A model generated the notes under the pieces. It ran no database searches, was not told the DNA's origin, and saw nothing but the letters and a program-made list of their open reading frames with translations. Source: Malurus cyaneus samueli (Eukaryota > Chordata > Aves > Passeriformes > Maluridae). From it: DNA of 64,000 nt. Below, piece after piece: positions 34,001 to 46,573 of this stretch. Both the position numbers and the translations under genes were made by a program. Each line of letters opens with the position of its first letter. Position 1 is the stretch's first letter. Location: NCBI GenBank assembly GCA_009741485.1, contig CM019216.1, positions 45,025,361 through 45,089,360 on the forward strand, read 5' to 3'.

Positions 34001-34899
34001 TCTGTAAGAAGATATAAAATCAAGATTAGCAGAAAAAGACAAACGGTGCAGAAGCAGTAGTGCAGATTACACAATCTTTGTAGAGATCTTCAGAACAGTC
34101 AGATGTTCAGTTTGCATAAACATCTCCCGTGGAAGCCTCTCACACCTCCTGGTTTCCATGGCATTCCCAAATACCTGAACATTTCATCTCCCAGTAGTTC
34201 CATAAAAAGAAATTGCTTATCCAGCAATCCAGAAGAGAACCCATCTGCATAGAGTTTCTTACAGATTAAGAAGCAACTCCCACTGTGGAGACAGGAACCA
34301 ACAGGGGCTGGATTTGGCCATTTCAGCCACCAGCCTGGGAAGTGTGTTGCTGGGCTGCTTTTTGGATATACTGCTCACTGACCTTTTGGTAGGTGTCTAG
34401 AGTTCCAGCCCTTCTCCCCCAAAAATTCCAATCCTCCTCTCCTTGACTGAGCAGTATGCCTGGGAACAGGCACTGACACCATCCACAGGAACAAGTAAAA
34501 CCTTTTCTCCACACAAGCAAGAGCAAATCTCCTCATAGGAGGGTTAAAAAAAAATGAAGATGTTCTCTAAAACAGGCATGTTGCAAAGAATTGGAGATAC
34601 ATCTGATCCCTTCTTTTCTGAGGGAGTTTATGAGGGAAATAATCCCTGGGAAGACCTTATTAGCTGGAATCTGCCATTAAGAGAAATCCTGGGGATGGTA
34701 ACCCAGCACATCATTTCCACCCACAATAACAGGTAAAAAGGTAAATGCTGTGGGCAAGACAACATTCTGTCTTGACTCACTGACACGTACCAACACCACA
34801 GGCAGCCCAGTCAGATTCAGGTTACATCCTCCAAGGGTTTCAAACCCCTCTGGAATACCAACAGCCGCTATGAGTTAAGACAAGTCTGTCCCTCAACCT

Positions 34900-35450
34900 T
34901 CTGGGTGCAGAGGAAGGGGTGAGCACAGCTCCACAGCCCCCAAAGTCAGATCAACCTGATGAGGGGCAGCTCCTGCCGAGCTGCTCAACCTCCTGTTCCA
35001 AACCCTCCTGTTCTGGGGAACTTGGGGCTTGGTTCCATTCCCCTAAACATGGGGCACTGTTTGAGGGTGCCCAAGATGTTCACCCAGGGCTGGAAGTGTT
35101 TAGGCACCACAAGAGGCACCCAGGGCAGCGCCCTTCCCACCCCCAGTCAGGAGCAGGACAGCCAGGGCCACCATCAGGCACCTTCCTGGGGACAAAAAAA
35201 AGCTAAGGCCAGGCTGGGAGGTGGGACCATGGCTGGACAGGGCTCAGGGCTGCAGAGTGGGCCTGCTGTGGCATCACTGGGACAGGGGCTGATGGCTTCA
35301 GGGACTGGCATGGGTCCCTGGGTGGATGGGGAGCCCTGTGGGGCTGAGCAGAGAGAGCCGATCCCAAGGGATTCCCTGCCCTTCTGGGCCAGTAGCCCAG
35401 AGAGCCAGAGGATCATCCAGACATCTCAAAAGGCCACTGAACTGAGTCTG
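34900..35450. other. GC-rich unidentified block
   Basis: Local rise in GC with many tgggg and cccca runs but few CpG. It contains a + strand open frame of 172 codons (34959-35477) rich in G, P, S and Q, with no recognised domain and no good start or splice context. It may be an old LTR-type or other repeat, or unique GC-rich DNA; I cannot tell. Confidence 0.4.
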
Positions 35451-38400
35451 CCACTGACTGCAGCAGCAGTCACTTGAATTTAGATGTATTGATTTTAAAT
35501 TAATTGCAATGCTTTTAAACAGCCTAATCTGCCCACAGCCATATGTGCTGACCCTCGAGCTGGCACAGACGTTCTGTCACGCTCTCAGCAAGGTGGTGAT
35601 TTGGGTGTTAAACCAGCTTTTTATTTTCTTTTGCTGAGGAAATTTCCTTCCAGCTGAGGGGGGTTTCCTTTGTGAGGAAGTTTTCTTTACCGAGATGTCA
35701 GGGAGAAACCAGAGCAAGGAGAGTACGGGCACACAGAGCTACACCTGCCCACCAAGAGGAGTTTTCACCTGTGAAGGACATCAGCCCTGACATTCCTTGT
35801 CACATTCCCAGACCTCAGTTCCCCTGCCCTGCCCGGGTAGTGTGGTCCCTGCCCTTGCAGCAGCTCTGGTGCTGTTACGATCCTCTGCTGAGCCAGTTCA
35901 GGTCCCCAGCACAGCGGAAAGCCATCCACCCTGTTGTCAAATAAAATGTTCTGCTAGCTCAGCAAATTGAATTAGCTCAACACAACATCAGGTGAGCTCC
36001 AGGAAGAGGGGAAGTAAGGCAAAGAAAGGAGCCCTTTGACCCAGCTGGTTTGAGCCTCCACTCTAACAGCTGCTATTGTTAACTAAATTTAGGTCTGATG
36101 CATCATTGTCCCTTAATAGCGAGAAGCCTGGGGAGGGGGTCTGCTGCTCATGACGTGTTTGAATGTGATCTTGCACAACAGAGCAGTGACCTCTCTCTGC
36201 CTTATGATAACACAAATGGCAAGAGGTGCCCTTTAATTGTGAGTGCATCTGGACTCCTAAAAGATTTGTGGAACAATGACATGCTTAAGCTGTAATGACA
36301 AACACCACCTCAATGCAAAGCAGGCTAAGACAGGAGAAACATTAAACGAGAGATGTCATGCAGGTTCTCGTGTGTTTATGCTCCCAAGATTAAAGATACA
36401 AAAGGGTTTATGAAAAGTACATAATTTTTCCAGTATTACACGCACAAACACATGCACACATATGCCTTTTCTAAGGCTCAGTGGAGCTCAAAGAAGAAAG
36501 GGATTTGCTAAAAAGATAAAATCTCTATATCAAAATGGATCTAAGATAATTAATTATTTTGAAACAATAACTAAAATAATTATTTCTGAAATTATTCTTC
36601 TGGCTTGGTTGGGGTTTTTTGTTTGGTTGGGTTTTTTAATTTATTTTCCAGCCTTGTTTGGGATTTCTACTAAATTATAAACCAGAGAAAGGTTATTTTG
36701 TGAAAAAAAGGTAATATTCCCTTTTGCATTAACCCACAGCAGCAACTGCAGCAAAGGCCATATCCTTCCACCTCCCTGGGCATTTGTGTTTTCAGTCCAG
36801 TGTACTGCTGGATACCCATTCTAACAGCAATTTAAGTGGAGGTTGAACAGCTGAGGTGAGGACACATGCTCTCTTCCATCGCTCTGCAAGCTGCAGAAGT
36901 TGGGCAGAGTGGAGAGCTGTGGATACAGCAATATCTCCAAATATTACAGCATCAGAGTCACAAAAGCATGGACCCAAAGGAGCTGCTGTCAACACAGTCT
37001 CACTCACTAACTTCAAGGTACTTTAGATTAAACCCAAGAACTAATCTGAAGAATGAGACTCTGCCCAAGTAGGACTATTAAGCAATAATATTTCCTTTAG
37101 TGGAGTTTCCAAGTGCACAAGAAGTGCCCAGGCGCATGCACTTCAATGTCTGAATGCCAATTAAAATAGTTTACTCCTTTTTCATAAAAGTTCTTCAAAT
37201 AAATACAATACATATGAGAAATTGTCTATTAAGTGTATTTTTATGAGACTAGTGAAACAAAGCAGCTATAAATATTTCCTTTAAGTAGCAACAAGTTAGC
37301 CTTCACTTGGTAGAATGGCTGACTGTAAATGTTATCATTATTTTCTGACTGTGGTATCTCTGTCATGCTAGTTTTGTTTCCTGTGTTCCAGTGTTTGCTG
37401 TTTTATTGCATTAATGTAATTTCACAGATGAAAGCAACAGCAAAAAAAATTCCCGGGGCAGTAACATAGAATAAGGAATATCAAGGAAAAAATATTGGGT
37501 TTAAGATGGAAGGAAGTAAGTGAAGGTTCCTGGTCCACCAAATCCAAGCTGCAACCAGCTGAAGCCAACATTAAATTACCTACATGTGCTCCAAAGTGAT
37601 TTGTAACTCAGAGGAGGCGGAAGAGCAGCCAAGTTTCTTGCTCCTGCTCTTTTAGAGGACAGGATTTGCTTCTCTAGATCCCAGTAATAAGAACATATTT
37701 ATGGGAGTGTGGGAGAGGAATCAGATAATGCTGTGAGAATGAATCAAATTCCATTTGATCACTCTCTTTTCCAAGTAAAAGCTACAAAGTCAGCTAGAAA
37801 ACAATTCCACATGCTAATGTGAATCTTGATGATTGATTAATATATATGCTCATCTTTTTGAAACAGTAAGTCAAAAACCTATAAATGCCTAGATGGTACA
37901 GTATTCTAATGTAGACAGCAGAAGTCTGAGCCTCAAAGATTATGGTAACCCCCGAAGAGGTGCTGAGCCCTCATCATTCCCACATGAGCAGGATGAAGAA
38001 GTCAGAAACTGCAGGGAGTCAAGTCTTCTTTCAAGAGAAAAGGTAACTGCAGAACCAGAGAGGTAATTATTACCTGGGTTAGCTTTGCCCTGGCTGGAGC
38101 AGCTGATAACAGAATCTTAGCTGTGGCTGACTGCACCAACACTGTGCTCACCATTTGGCCTTCTGGGTGTGCATCCTGCATCCCTTTTGTGCCAAACCAT
38201 CCCGAGGCGTCTGTGAAGCTGCCTGTTTCTCTGGGCACCTGAGGAGCTGTGGCTGGATGGTGGGGATTGTCACAGGGATTTTGGTCACTAAGAGATGTTC
38301 TCTGCCAGGGTTGGTCATGCCAGATGAAGGTTTTCTTATTTCCAGATGCTCAGTGCTATTCTTCCATTGGAGAATGGAGCCATGAAGAGTTCAAAGTTTT

Positions 38401-41400
38401 TAAGCTGGTGCAGACAAATGTTTAAGAAACAGATAACTCTGAGTATGGGAGCCCAATATGCCCAGGCAGCAGGAGCAAGAAACTAAGGTTAGGCAGCAGA
38501 GCTGCCCACACAGTGAGCACAGTGAACACCTGGCCCTGTCTGTGACATCTCTCATCTGAGCAGGTGAGCAGCAGGAGGTGAATATCTGGTCAATCCACAC
38601 AGACAATCAGCACAACACTTCCACCCTGCTCCAAAACCATCACCATACTCAAGGGAAGGAGGGCAAAGAACATCTGACCTTAGTGGACAAATGTCCACTA
38701 TACTGGATATAGAACAAAAAATTAAAATGCAGGATTAATTTAAGTCTTAGAGGCAGACCTAACTCAGGCTCAGCTGCATATATCACTATTTGGGAAAGGC
38801 CTTTAGAACCATTTATGAATCCTGGGGCCAAGAATAACTACCAGTATCATGTCTGACATAACTTAGAATACAATACCTTTAATGAAAGCAAGTAGACAGA
38901 AGAACACAGAAAATAATTTCTTGTTTTGGAAAGGAATATCTGAGAAAACATACTGTCCATAAAAACCTAACTTTAGGTTTAGATAACAAATCTCAATTAT
39001 TGATCCTTTATATTCTCATGAAGAAGGAATGTTCAAAACTGATTTGAGTGTTCAGCAACATGCTATATTTACTTTTTGTTGTGCAGTAATCTTTGATAAG
39101 GAACATAAGGCAGTCTCTAAGTTTTTGTAGTTCATAAACTGGCACAATAATACATTAAAATTAATGTAATTAAAGTAATTAAAATATGAGAAAATATTCA
39201 CTCAAGCCCACTTTTTTAAAAACAAATTTGCAAAAAGGCAATAAGGTTTTTACAAAGATAGATTACATTTGATTAGGCTTTTACATTTAATAAATAGCCT
39301 GGCTTCAAAAGCAATTCACAGTGAATCCTTAAACTATATATACAGTTGTAATCTGCAGCTGTGACAGTTATGAATTACAAGAATTTGACCTTGTGATTCA
39401 TTGGTGTAATGGCCCAATGCTATGTAGAAAAGTTGCACAAGAAGCTTTTTCTCCACACATAATGATTATTGCAGATTTATGGGCTATGCTTCCACTATGC
39501 ATAACTGGCTTACTCTGAGCAGACTTCCACAGGGCCTGAACAGAGCACAGGGAGGGGCGTAATTGCTAAATTAATAAGCATGATTCCCATCCCTCTCTCT
39601 TGAAACGAATGAACTGAAGAGAAAGAAGGCTGTCTCTGGTCTTACTTTCCAACTCCTGAGACTTTCAGCCCAAGTTCGTATCATACCCTGCAAGAAAACG
39701 GCAATATGGCATGAACATGTGAAATTAGGAAGATGAGCTGCATCTGGAGTAAACTGGATGAGTTCTTTCAAATCAAGCAGTCACTCAGCTCATTTTTATA
39801 CTTTCAGCTCTCTTAACCCTTACTTACACAGCCAGGGATATCGTGATCAGTAAACCAGCACATAAACTGCCCTCACCAATGTACGTAAGTGCCACACTTT
39901 CTATACTAGAAATTGTCAAATCCTGCTTCCTTGCATTCATCTTCCACACCTTTGGGGAAAGAATATAACTAGATCAATTGCTAACTTTGTTTAAAAGACT
40001 TGTGATTCAAACATAATTGGTTATTCCGGGAAGTGACCACAGGATTGCTTCATATTTTGCACAAGTAATTTCTTAGCTTCTACATGCTTGCCACCTCATA
40101 AATGTGAGTAAATGATTAAGACGACTTGTTTTCAATGGAAAAAAAATGCAGACTATGCAAATTCAGCTGTGAACTCCCTCTTGAAAATCCCCAACATGCT
40201 ACAGTTAAGAATTACATACTATCTACGTATTAATGGGCAAAATTTGACATTTTTTGAAAGTATGAGGACAAACACCTTATAGAAACACAATATCTCTTTA
40301 AAACACAACAACTTTGTCACTGACAATGATCAAGGATGCTGCCAACTAGTAAGCTATAAAATAGTAGGCTCTGTTTTGACAAAGAGTGTCATGAATCTCT
40401 AGCTCATAATATTTTTCAAGGCAACCCTAAAACAATATGTTTAAATGAAAAGGAACATTCTGCCCCATATTTCTTGCAGCAGCATAGCATATTTGGTTGA
40501 TTATCTTCAAAATCGAGATGGTTAGCAACTTTATTTCTTTTTCCTTGAAAGTATGAAAAATCATGACCTAAGACTACCAAGCAGCTGTGAGAAACTGCAA
40601 AATATGTGGCAGTGGGACAAATGATTAGTCTTCAACCTGATCTCATAATTACATCATAATAGGTGACATGATTGGATGGGTTACAGCAATTAAAGTGATG
40701 AAAAGTGCACATTCATCCCCTATATGACTCTCATTAGAGTTACACCCAACTGCTGTTGTTGTAGTGAATGAGGCTGCCTATCTCTTAGCATCCAATTATC
40801 CCATAGGCATTCCCTGCCGGTGCTGGGAAGAGCCCTGCTATCACTCCCACCCAGACAAGGCCTATAGTTCTCTGCTGCTGAAAAGACAAAAGTCTTGAAG
40901 CCTGCTGCAGGCTTTGGTTTTCTCTCCCAGAATTTATTGCCTGTGATTTCTTCTCCCACGTTCTTAAGGTCTAAGAATATTTATGGTCTCTTCCCCCTGG
41001 GGATTTTTGCTACCAGTGTAATTGCATAATGACACTGTGTGGTTCCACCTCATCCGTATGGGTGTTGTCAGTGACCTACGCTAGTGCAAGTTAAACTGTT
41101 TCTTCTATCAGAATATTTTTTTGTCTAATTCTTGCCTTAAAGTTTGCCTTAAAGTACTGAGGAAGCACCAGGTCATGATATCCTCTTAGCTACTCGCTCA
41201 GAGCTACTTGAAAAGTGGAAATGCTGTTTTACTGACTCCTTTCCTCCTGGGCATTTTCACTGAGCAAGGAGGGAAGCTGCTAGCATGAACTTGACCAGAA
41301 CTCAGGCTGGCTCTGAGTAGGAGAGCACAGTCCCACAGTCTGCTAGAAACGGGTAAGACCTTTTGGGCATCAATAGTTAGGTGAAAACCCAGGGGAGTCC

Positions 41401-44400
41401 CGGAGGTCAGTCCATCTCCTGCCGGTTTAATGCTATGCAGACCTTAGGGGAGGGGAGGGTGGTGTTACATAGGCTGAAATGTCTTTGCTGCTCCATGGGC
41501 AAGGCCTTAGATTCCAGCAACAAAAATGACTTAGCACGGTGTCCATTAAATACTCTACACACGCAGAATAATTCACGTGTGTCTCAAGGAACTTGCTGAA
41601 CTTCCTAAGCCATGGCACAGCCTTGTGGCAGCACTGACTTGGCTGTTTTCTCGTTATTTTTAACAGAGGAGACTCCTCACATAGCATATACAAATTCTGC
41701 CTCTAAGACACACCTCCGGGTTTTAATTTATATGTTTTATTTTCTGAATTTTTGTGTAACCACATATACTTCCGGCAGAACACAGTACCTGAATACACAG
41801 AGGTCAGCAACCAGAGCATTTTGCTCTCAGTTTTATCCACTATACCACTTGCTTTTGCCCCAGTGAAAATGCAAAACCTGGCCTATGTATAAAGACTGCT
41901 GAAAGGCCTCTCAATCTGCAAGCTATCCTTCTGCTAATGAAGAGATTAACATACCTCTCAACGTCTAGAATTGTTCTTGCTTTTTGTAATTTGTAACCTC
42001 GGGTCCTCTCCACCTCATTGTGTTTTCAATTCCTCTCCCTTCTACTGTGCAAAGAAAATGCTTTCCACTTACTAAGAACAGGAGCTCTCCTGTTAGCTGC
42101 ACAAAAGCTAGACTGCTCCATTAAGATGAAACTTCAACATCTTTGTATAAATTATGTTTTGGGTTCTTTTTTTGGTTTTTTTTTTCCTAGAACTGGTACA
42201 GAACAAAATGCTTTTGAAAGAAACAATGTATACAGACAGTATCAAGCTTGCAAGATAAGCTAAGGTGAACTCTGCAGTGTGTTTTTCCTTCCTCCCCTGC
42301 CCCTTGCGCCAGACAAATTATGGGTTTCACATCACACAAGGAACACAAGGACTCATCAGATGGTTTAGGTTTGCTTAGCAGGAACCCTTTCTCCTTGTGT
42401 TATATACAATTATGAAACAGTATATAAAAAGTATAGGTCAAGAAAGGAAATACATGAAGCTAGAGACTGTATAAGTCTACAAATAAAACCTGGGTATGTC
42501 CCCATACAGACCATCCACCTTCAAAAGTGTTTTGAGCTGATTTTGTTCTGAAGTCCTCTCTGGCTGCTTGTTCATCCTGAGGTCAAAGAGCTGTGGAGTT
42601 AAAACTCAATTGCTCGTTTGCAGGTGGCTGCACAGTAAAGGTAACCATATAATGAATAATGAGACACATTATCTAGTTGTGGGTGACTCAGTTACTACCA
42701 TTTGCAGCACACACACAAAATAGTCCTAACTCACACCCTTGGAAAATCAGCTGTAAGGGAAAGACACCTGCTCATGCCAGAAAGTTGCTATACCTTTGGG
42801 TGAATCAGGTCTCTCCCAAATTAAGTCAGTGTTAGTGACCAAAATCGGCTGCATTAAGCTGTCAAAAGTAATTTGCCAGGGAGTTTTTGTGTTGTGAAGC
42901 TCCTGTTGTGTGACAACTTATCAGTCAGGCTCAATGTATGCCTGATTTCTGAACAAATCTTTTGCCTTAACACAAAGCACTTGCCTTTAAAATTATATTT
43001 ATTTAAAAGCTGGTTTTAACTCTTCTCCTTACAAAGGGGAATTGGAAAAGTACACATGAACCAATGTAACAATGTGACGAGGGTTACGCAAGTCCTCCTG
43101 CTGAATAACAACTTTGAGAGCTATAAACTACTTCATTCATCTTAATGATTATTTAATCGTGGAAGCTGACAGTAAGTTCTTAGCCTACAGCATACTGAAA
43201 ACTGACAGGGAGAGGGCACAGTAATGAGAATTTAATAGCAAAATAAATAATACAGAAGCTACTCCACTGATTGCATTGTTATTATTATCCTACTGAAGTC
43301 AATAGGAAAGCTGTGCTCCCAACACCTGTGAGAGGAGCAGGGTTTCCCCCTGAGCACTACACATTTGCAACAGGAAACACGTGGCCTTGGACAAGTGACC
43401 AGCTCCTGCTGAGCCCAGGGTGGTGAGAAGGTTGAAAAGGCAGCCTGCAAAGCCCTTCCCTCCACTAATGGTCTCCTGTATCAGCCATGAATGGAAAACA
43501 AATACCACTCCCAGACATTTTACAGCCCCAGTCTCAAGGGCATGACTTATCATTTCACTACAAATCCATGAAATAAAAATAACTGTGAATGGAATCATCA
43601 TCTCTGTCCCAGAGGGCACTGCCGAGCCTCCAGCTCCCAGGAGATGAAGAAAGCCTCTTTTGATGGTATCTGCCAACCAGCCTTCCCTCTTGTTTTGAGC
43701 CTTCTAGAGGTGCGTGACAGGCAAAAATAGTTTTGGCCTTCCAAGGCTGCTAGCTTCAATTACCAGCCACCCAGGTTCTGTGGAGAGTTCAGCACTAGTG
43801 ACATTATCTGCAAGTTCCATGGCAAAGTGTTTTGCACATTAAATTGCCCAAGATCACCAAAGCCAGTTTAAAATTGACATTAACCTGCAGGACTGTTCTG
43901 TCAATATGATAACCCCTAAGAAATAAAACCAGAACCTGGCATTATTATTAGAGAATATATTCTAGATCTCAATTGGTGAATACAAACCAGTAGAATTCCC
44001 AGTACCAACTCAGGTAGGAGTGACTGGTTTTGATTGCCTGCTGGGATTAATGTAAAACAATGCACACTCGTATGTTATATTCCTTTTCAGTAACTACCAC
44101 TCGTTCAAAGCTGATTTGTATTTTGCAACATATGTATTGTCCTATTCATTTCTCCCCCTCATGTTTCAATTTATGTTGAGTCTCATTTGTAGGTTTTGAA
44201 CCTGTATTTGGTGTAGGAAAAACTATTTTCCTCTCCCCACCAATTGTGTGGGGTGTTTAAATCCTGTCTTGAGGCTGTTGCAGAGTTTGACTTTTTGGGC
44301 CCTTCCTTTCCATAACTGCCATCACTGGTATGGCTTTGCTCCTGACACTCTGTGAGACCAGTAGGAAAACACACCACTTATATTCACATGGTCCTCATTA

Positions 44401-45418
44401 AAGGTCTCTCAGCCTTCAGAGTCTTGAAGAGAGTGATCCATCCCAATCCCCTTCAACCAGAAAGATGTTGGCCTTTGTTGGCAAAATCTGATGAGGATTA
44501 GTCTGACCACCAAACTGCTGCACTAGCGAATGCTCTAAGAGCCTTACACCAAATCTAACATTTTATCTTGATTTCAAACTCTCCTTTGAAAAGAAGGGTA
44601 AGCCTCAAATACTAACAACGTGTGTTAAATACATGTACCAAGAATATAATGTACTGGGTACAAGGCAAAAAATATGCCTGATCACATATGGTGTCTGAAA
44701 AGTTAAAAAACAGACATTAACACTTACAAAACAAGAGCTCAATTAGAATGAAGGTTTACTAAACTCAACTTTTTCTAACATAATATAAAATCTAACCATT
44801 TTGTCTCTATCACATACAAGTCAATTCTGTACTTCATTTTAGCATAGCAGCACAGCATCCCTGACCTGCCAGCAGTGTGAATCCACCTGTCTCACAGCAA
44901 CCCATCCCTGAAAAGACTGTACAGAGCCCGACAGGCCAACTTCCATGCCCCAGCACACTTTTAAAAGGCAAACCACCGGGGCCTGCTTAACACTCAGGTC
45001 TCCTGCGGCTTCTGGCCCTCTACCATGAATGTACCATCCTGCCAGTGCCACAGGTCTTCAGAGCTGGACAGTCAAGATCGCACCCAGACAGAGAGATGCC
45101 CACAGCATGCTTTAAAAAACTCGCGTTTAATTCAGCCCACAGCTGTAACACACAAAAGCTGGCACAGGTTAACCACGCGGTTTGCAACCCTGCGTGTAGA
45201 CACCCCCTCGGGAGCGGGTTACAGGACCGAGAAGCCTGATCACGGCCCCAGCCGTGCTGAAGGAGCCGAACGCTCCCGCTCGCCCCGTCCGGCAGCGCTG
45301 CCCGCCGGCCCCACTCGTGTCCGCCCTGCGGTGCCTGTGGCAGCGGGAGCGACGCCGGGGAATTAGCCAGCAAACCGCAAAATAATCCCGTTTCCTCAAA
45401 AACATACATATATACGCC

Positions 45419-45450
45419 AGTGTGTGTGTACATATATATATATATATGTG
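45419..45450 (+). repeat. (TG)n(TA)n microsatellite
   Basis: Alternating gtgtgtgtac followed by an (AT) run and atgtg, just inside the 5' edge of the CpG island. Simple repeat, possibly variable in length. Confidence 0.9.
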
Positions 45451-45980
45451 AGCATGCACGCGGCTTGCCAGCTCCGGGGGCTCGCAGGCGATGTTGGGGG
45501 CTGCCAAGGTTTGGGGAAACCCCCCGACCCCGGTGCCGCACCCCGGAGAGGCGGTGGGTGGGAGAGGCAGCACTCGGCGAGGGGAGGGGGCGGCGGGGCC
45601 GCGCCGGCCCCTCGGTCCACGGCAGGAGGAGGAGATACCCCGAGCGGCAGCCCAATGGGAATAGTGGCGCTTCCCCTTCTCCCGTTTCCTCTCTCCACCC
45701 CCAGCCCCAGGCCGGGGAGGCGGGAGGCGGCAGCGCTGCAGCCCAGCCACCGGCGGGGCACGGGGCCAGAGGCAGCCCCGCACGGCCCCTTCTCCGCCTC
45801 CGCAGAAACACCTGCGGGGGGGAAGGATGCCGGGAGGTGGCCGCCCCTCTCCGCGGGAGCGCGGGCTGGCTCCGGAGCCGCCCCGACCACAAGGAGGAGG
45901 AGGAAGAGAGAGAGGAAGAGAAGGGAGCGGGAGGGAAGTGGGGAAGTTGTGCCTTGGCCGCCCCGCCGAGAGCCGGAGCC

Positions 45981-46080
45981 ATGGGCCCCGCCGGGGGGGC
46001 GCGGGCCGCCCCCCTCGCCTGCTGCTGTCGCTGCTGCTCGGAGCCTCGGCCCCGCTGTGGCTGCGGGCGGAGACGCTGGG
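45981..46080 (+). CDS. DCBLD1: DCBLD1 exon 1 (signal peptide; frame conflict)
   Basis: GAGCCATGG at 45981 is an excellent Kozak start, and GCTGGG|GTGAGT at 46080 is a strong donor. Read straight from this ATG, the exon is in frame with exon 2 but gives an unlikely cysteine/arginine-rich peptide (ACCCRCC, CGCGRRRWG). The frame one base earlier gives RLLLSLLLGASAPLWLRAET followed by LG, an ideal signal peptide closely matching mammalian DCBLD1, but it is in frame with neither this ATG nor exon 2. One base missing in the G7 or C6 run (45993-46014) plus one extra G at the donor would reconcile all. An upstream ATG at 45827 is in the signal-peptide frame. Confidence 0.8.
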
Positions 46081-46531
46081 GTGAGTCCGGGCCGGGCGGG
46101 AGGGTCGGCGGGCACGGCCCCCGGGGCTCCCCGCGCCGGGGCGAGCGAGGGTGCTGCGGGCTGGCCCCGCCGTCCTCGCCTCGCTGCTCGGCGGGAGCGT
46201 AGCCTGAGCTGCTCTCGGGGCTGTATATAGCTGACCTGGTTAATCCTCGCCGGGTTTATCCCTGTTCTGAGTAGCTTGCGAGATTAAAGTGGAACCAGCC
46301 TTACGGTAATGTATACTACGACTTTCTGATCTTTGTAATTAGGAATTTTTTTTTTTTATTATTTTTTAAATAAGTCAGATGAGTGGCGAAAAAGTCCCCG
46401 GCAAGTTGCACTCAGGAGGCAGGGAGAGGCCACCTGGGCGCCCGGCTGTGGCCGCGCCTCGTCAGCCCCGGCGGGAGACCCGGGCGCGGCGGGCGGCGCT
46501 CGGTCACCGGCAGCACCGCATCTGCCCGGCC

Positions 46532-46573
46532 GGGGCTGGGACCGGGACCGGGACCGGGGCCGGGGCCGGGGCC
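46532..46573 (+). repeat. GGGACC/GGGGCC hexanucleotide repeat (7 units)
   Basis: Seven consecutive hexamers: GGGGCT, three GGGACC, three GGGGCC. It lies about 450 bp into DCBLD1 intron 1, within the CpG island. The regular G-runs could form a G-quadruplex on the + (transcribed RNA) strand. This unit resembles the GGGGCC repeat known from C9orf72, but here it is short and in a different gene. Confidence 0.93.

Larger units (their letters stand above)
28861..45230. other. Intergenic region between ROS1 and DCBLD1
   Basis: About 16 kb between the divergent genes. It holds one CR1 fragment (30879-31055) and a GC-richer block (34900-35450). Open frames here are short or lack domains and splice context. 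The rest is AT-rich unique sequence that could contain regulatory elements, but none can be recognised with confidence. No RNA gene seen. Confidence 0.7.

Noticed and set aside
34959..35477. 172-codon open frame as a novel gene
   Set aside because: No domain, no splice partners, biased composition and no visible promoter; kept only as an unexplained GC-rich block.
45020..46230. Several overlapping open frames of 200-320 codons on both strands around the DCBLD1 start
   Set aside because: GC-rich CpG-island sequence has few stops; the frames show proline/arginine/glycine bias and no domains, and only the exon 1 region fits a known protein.
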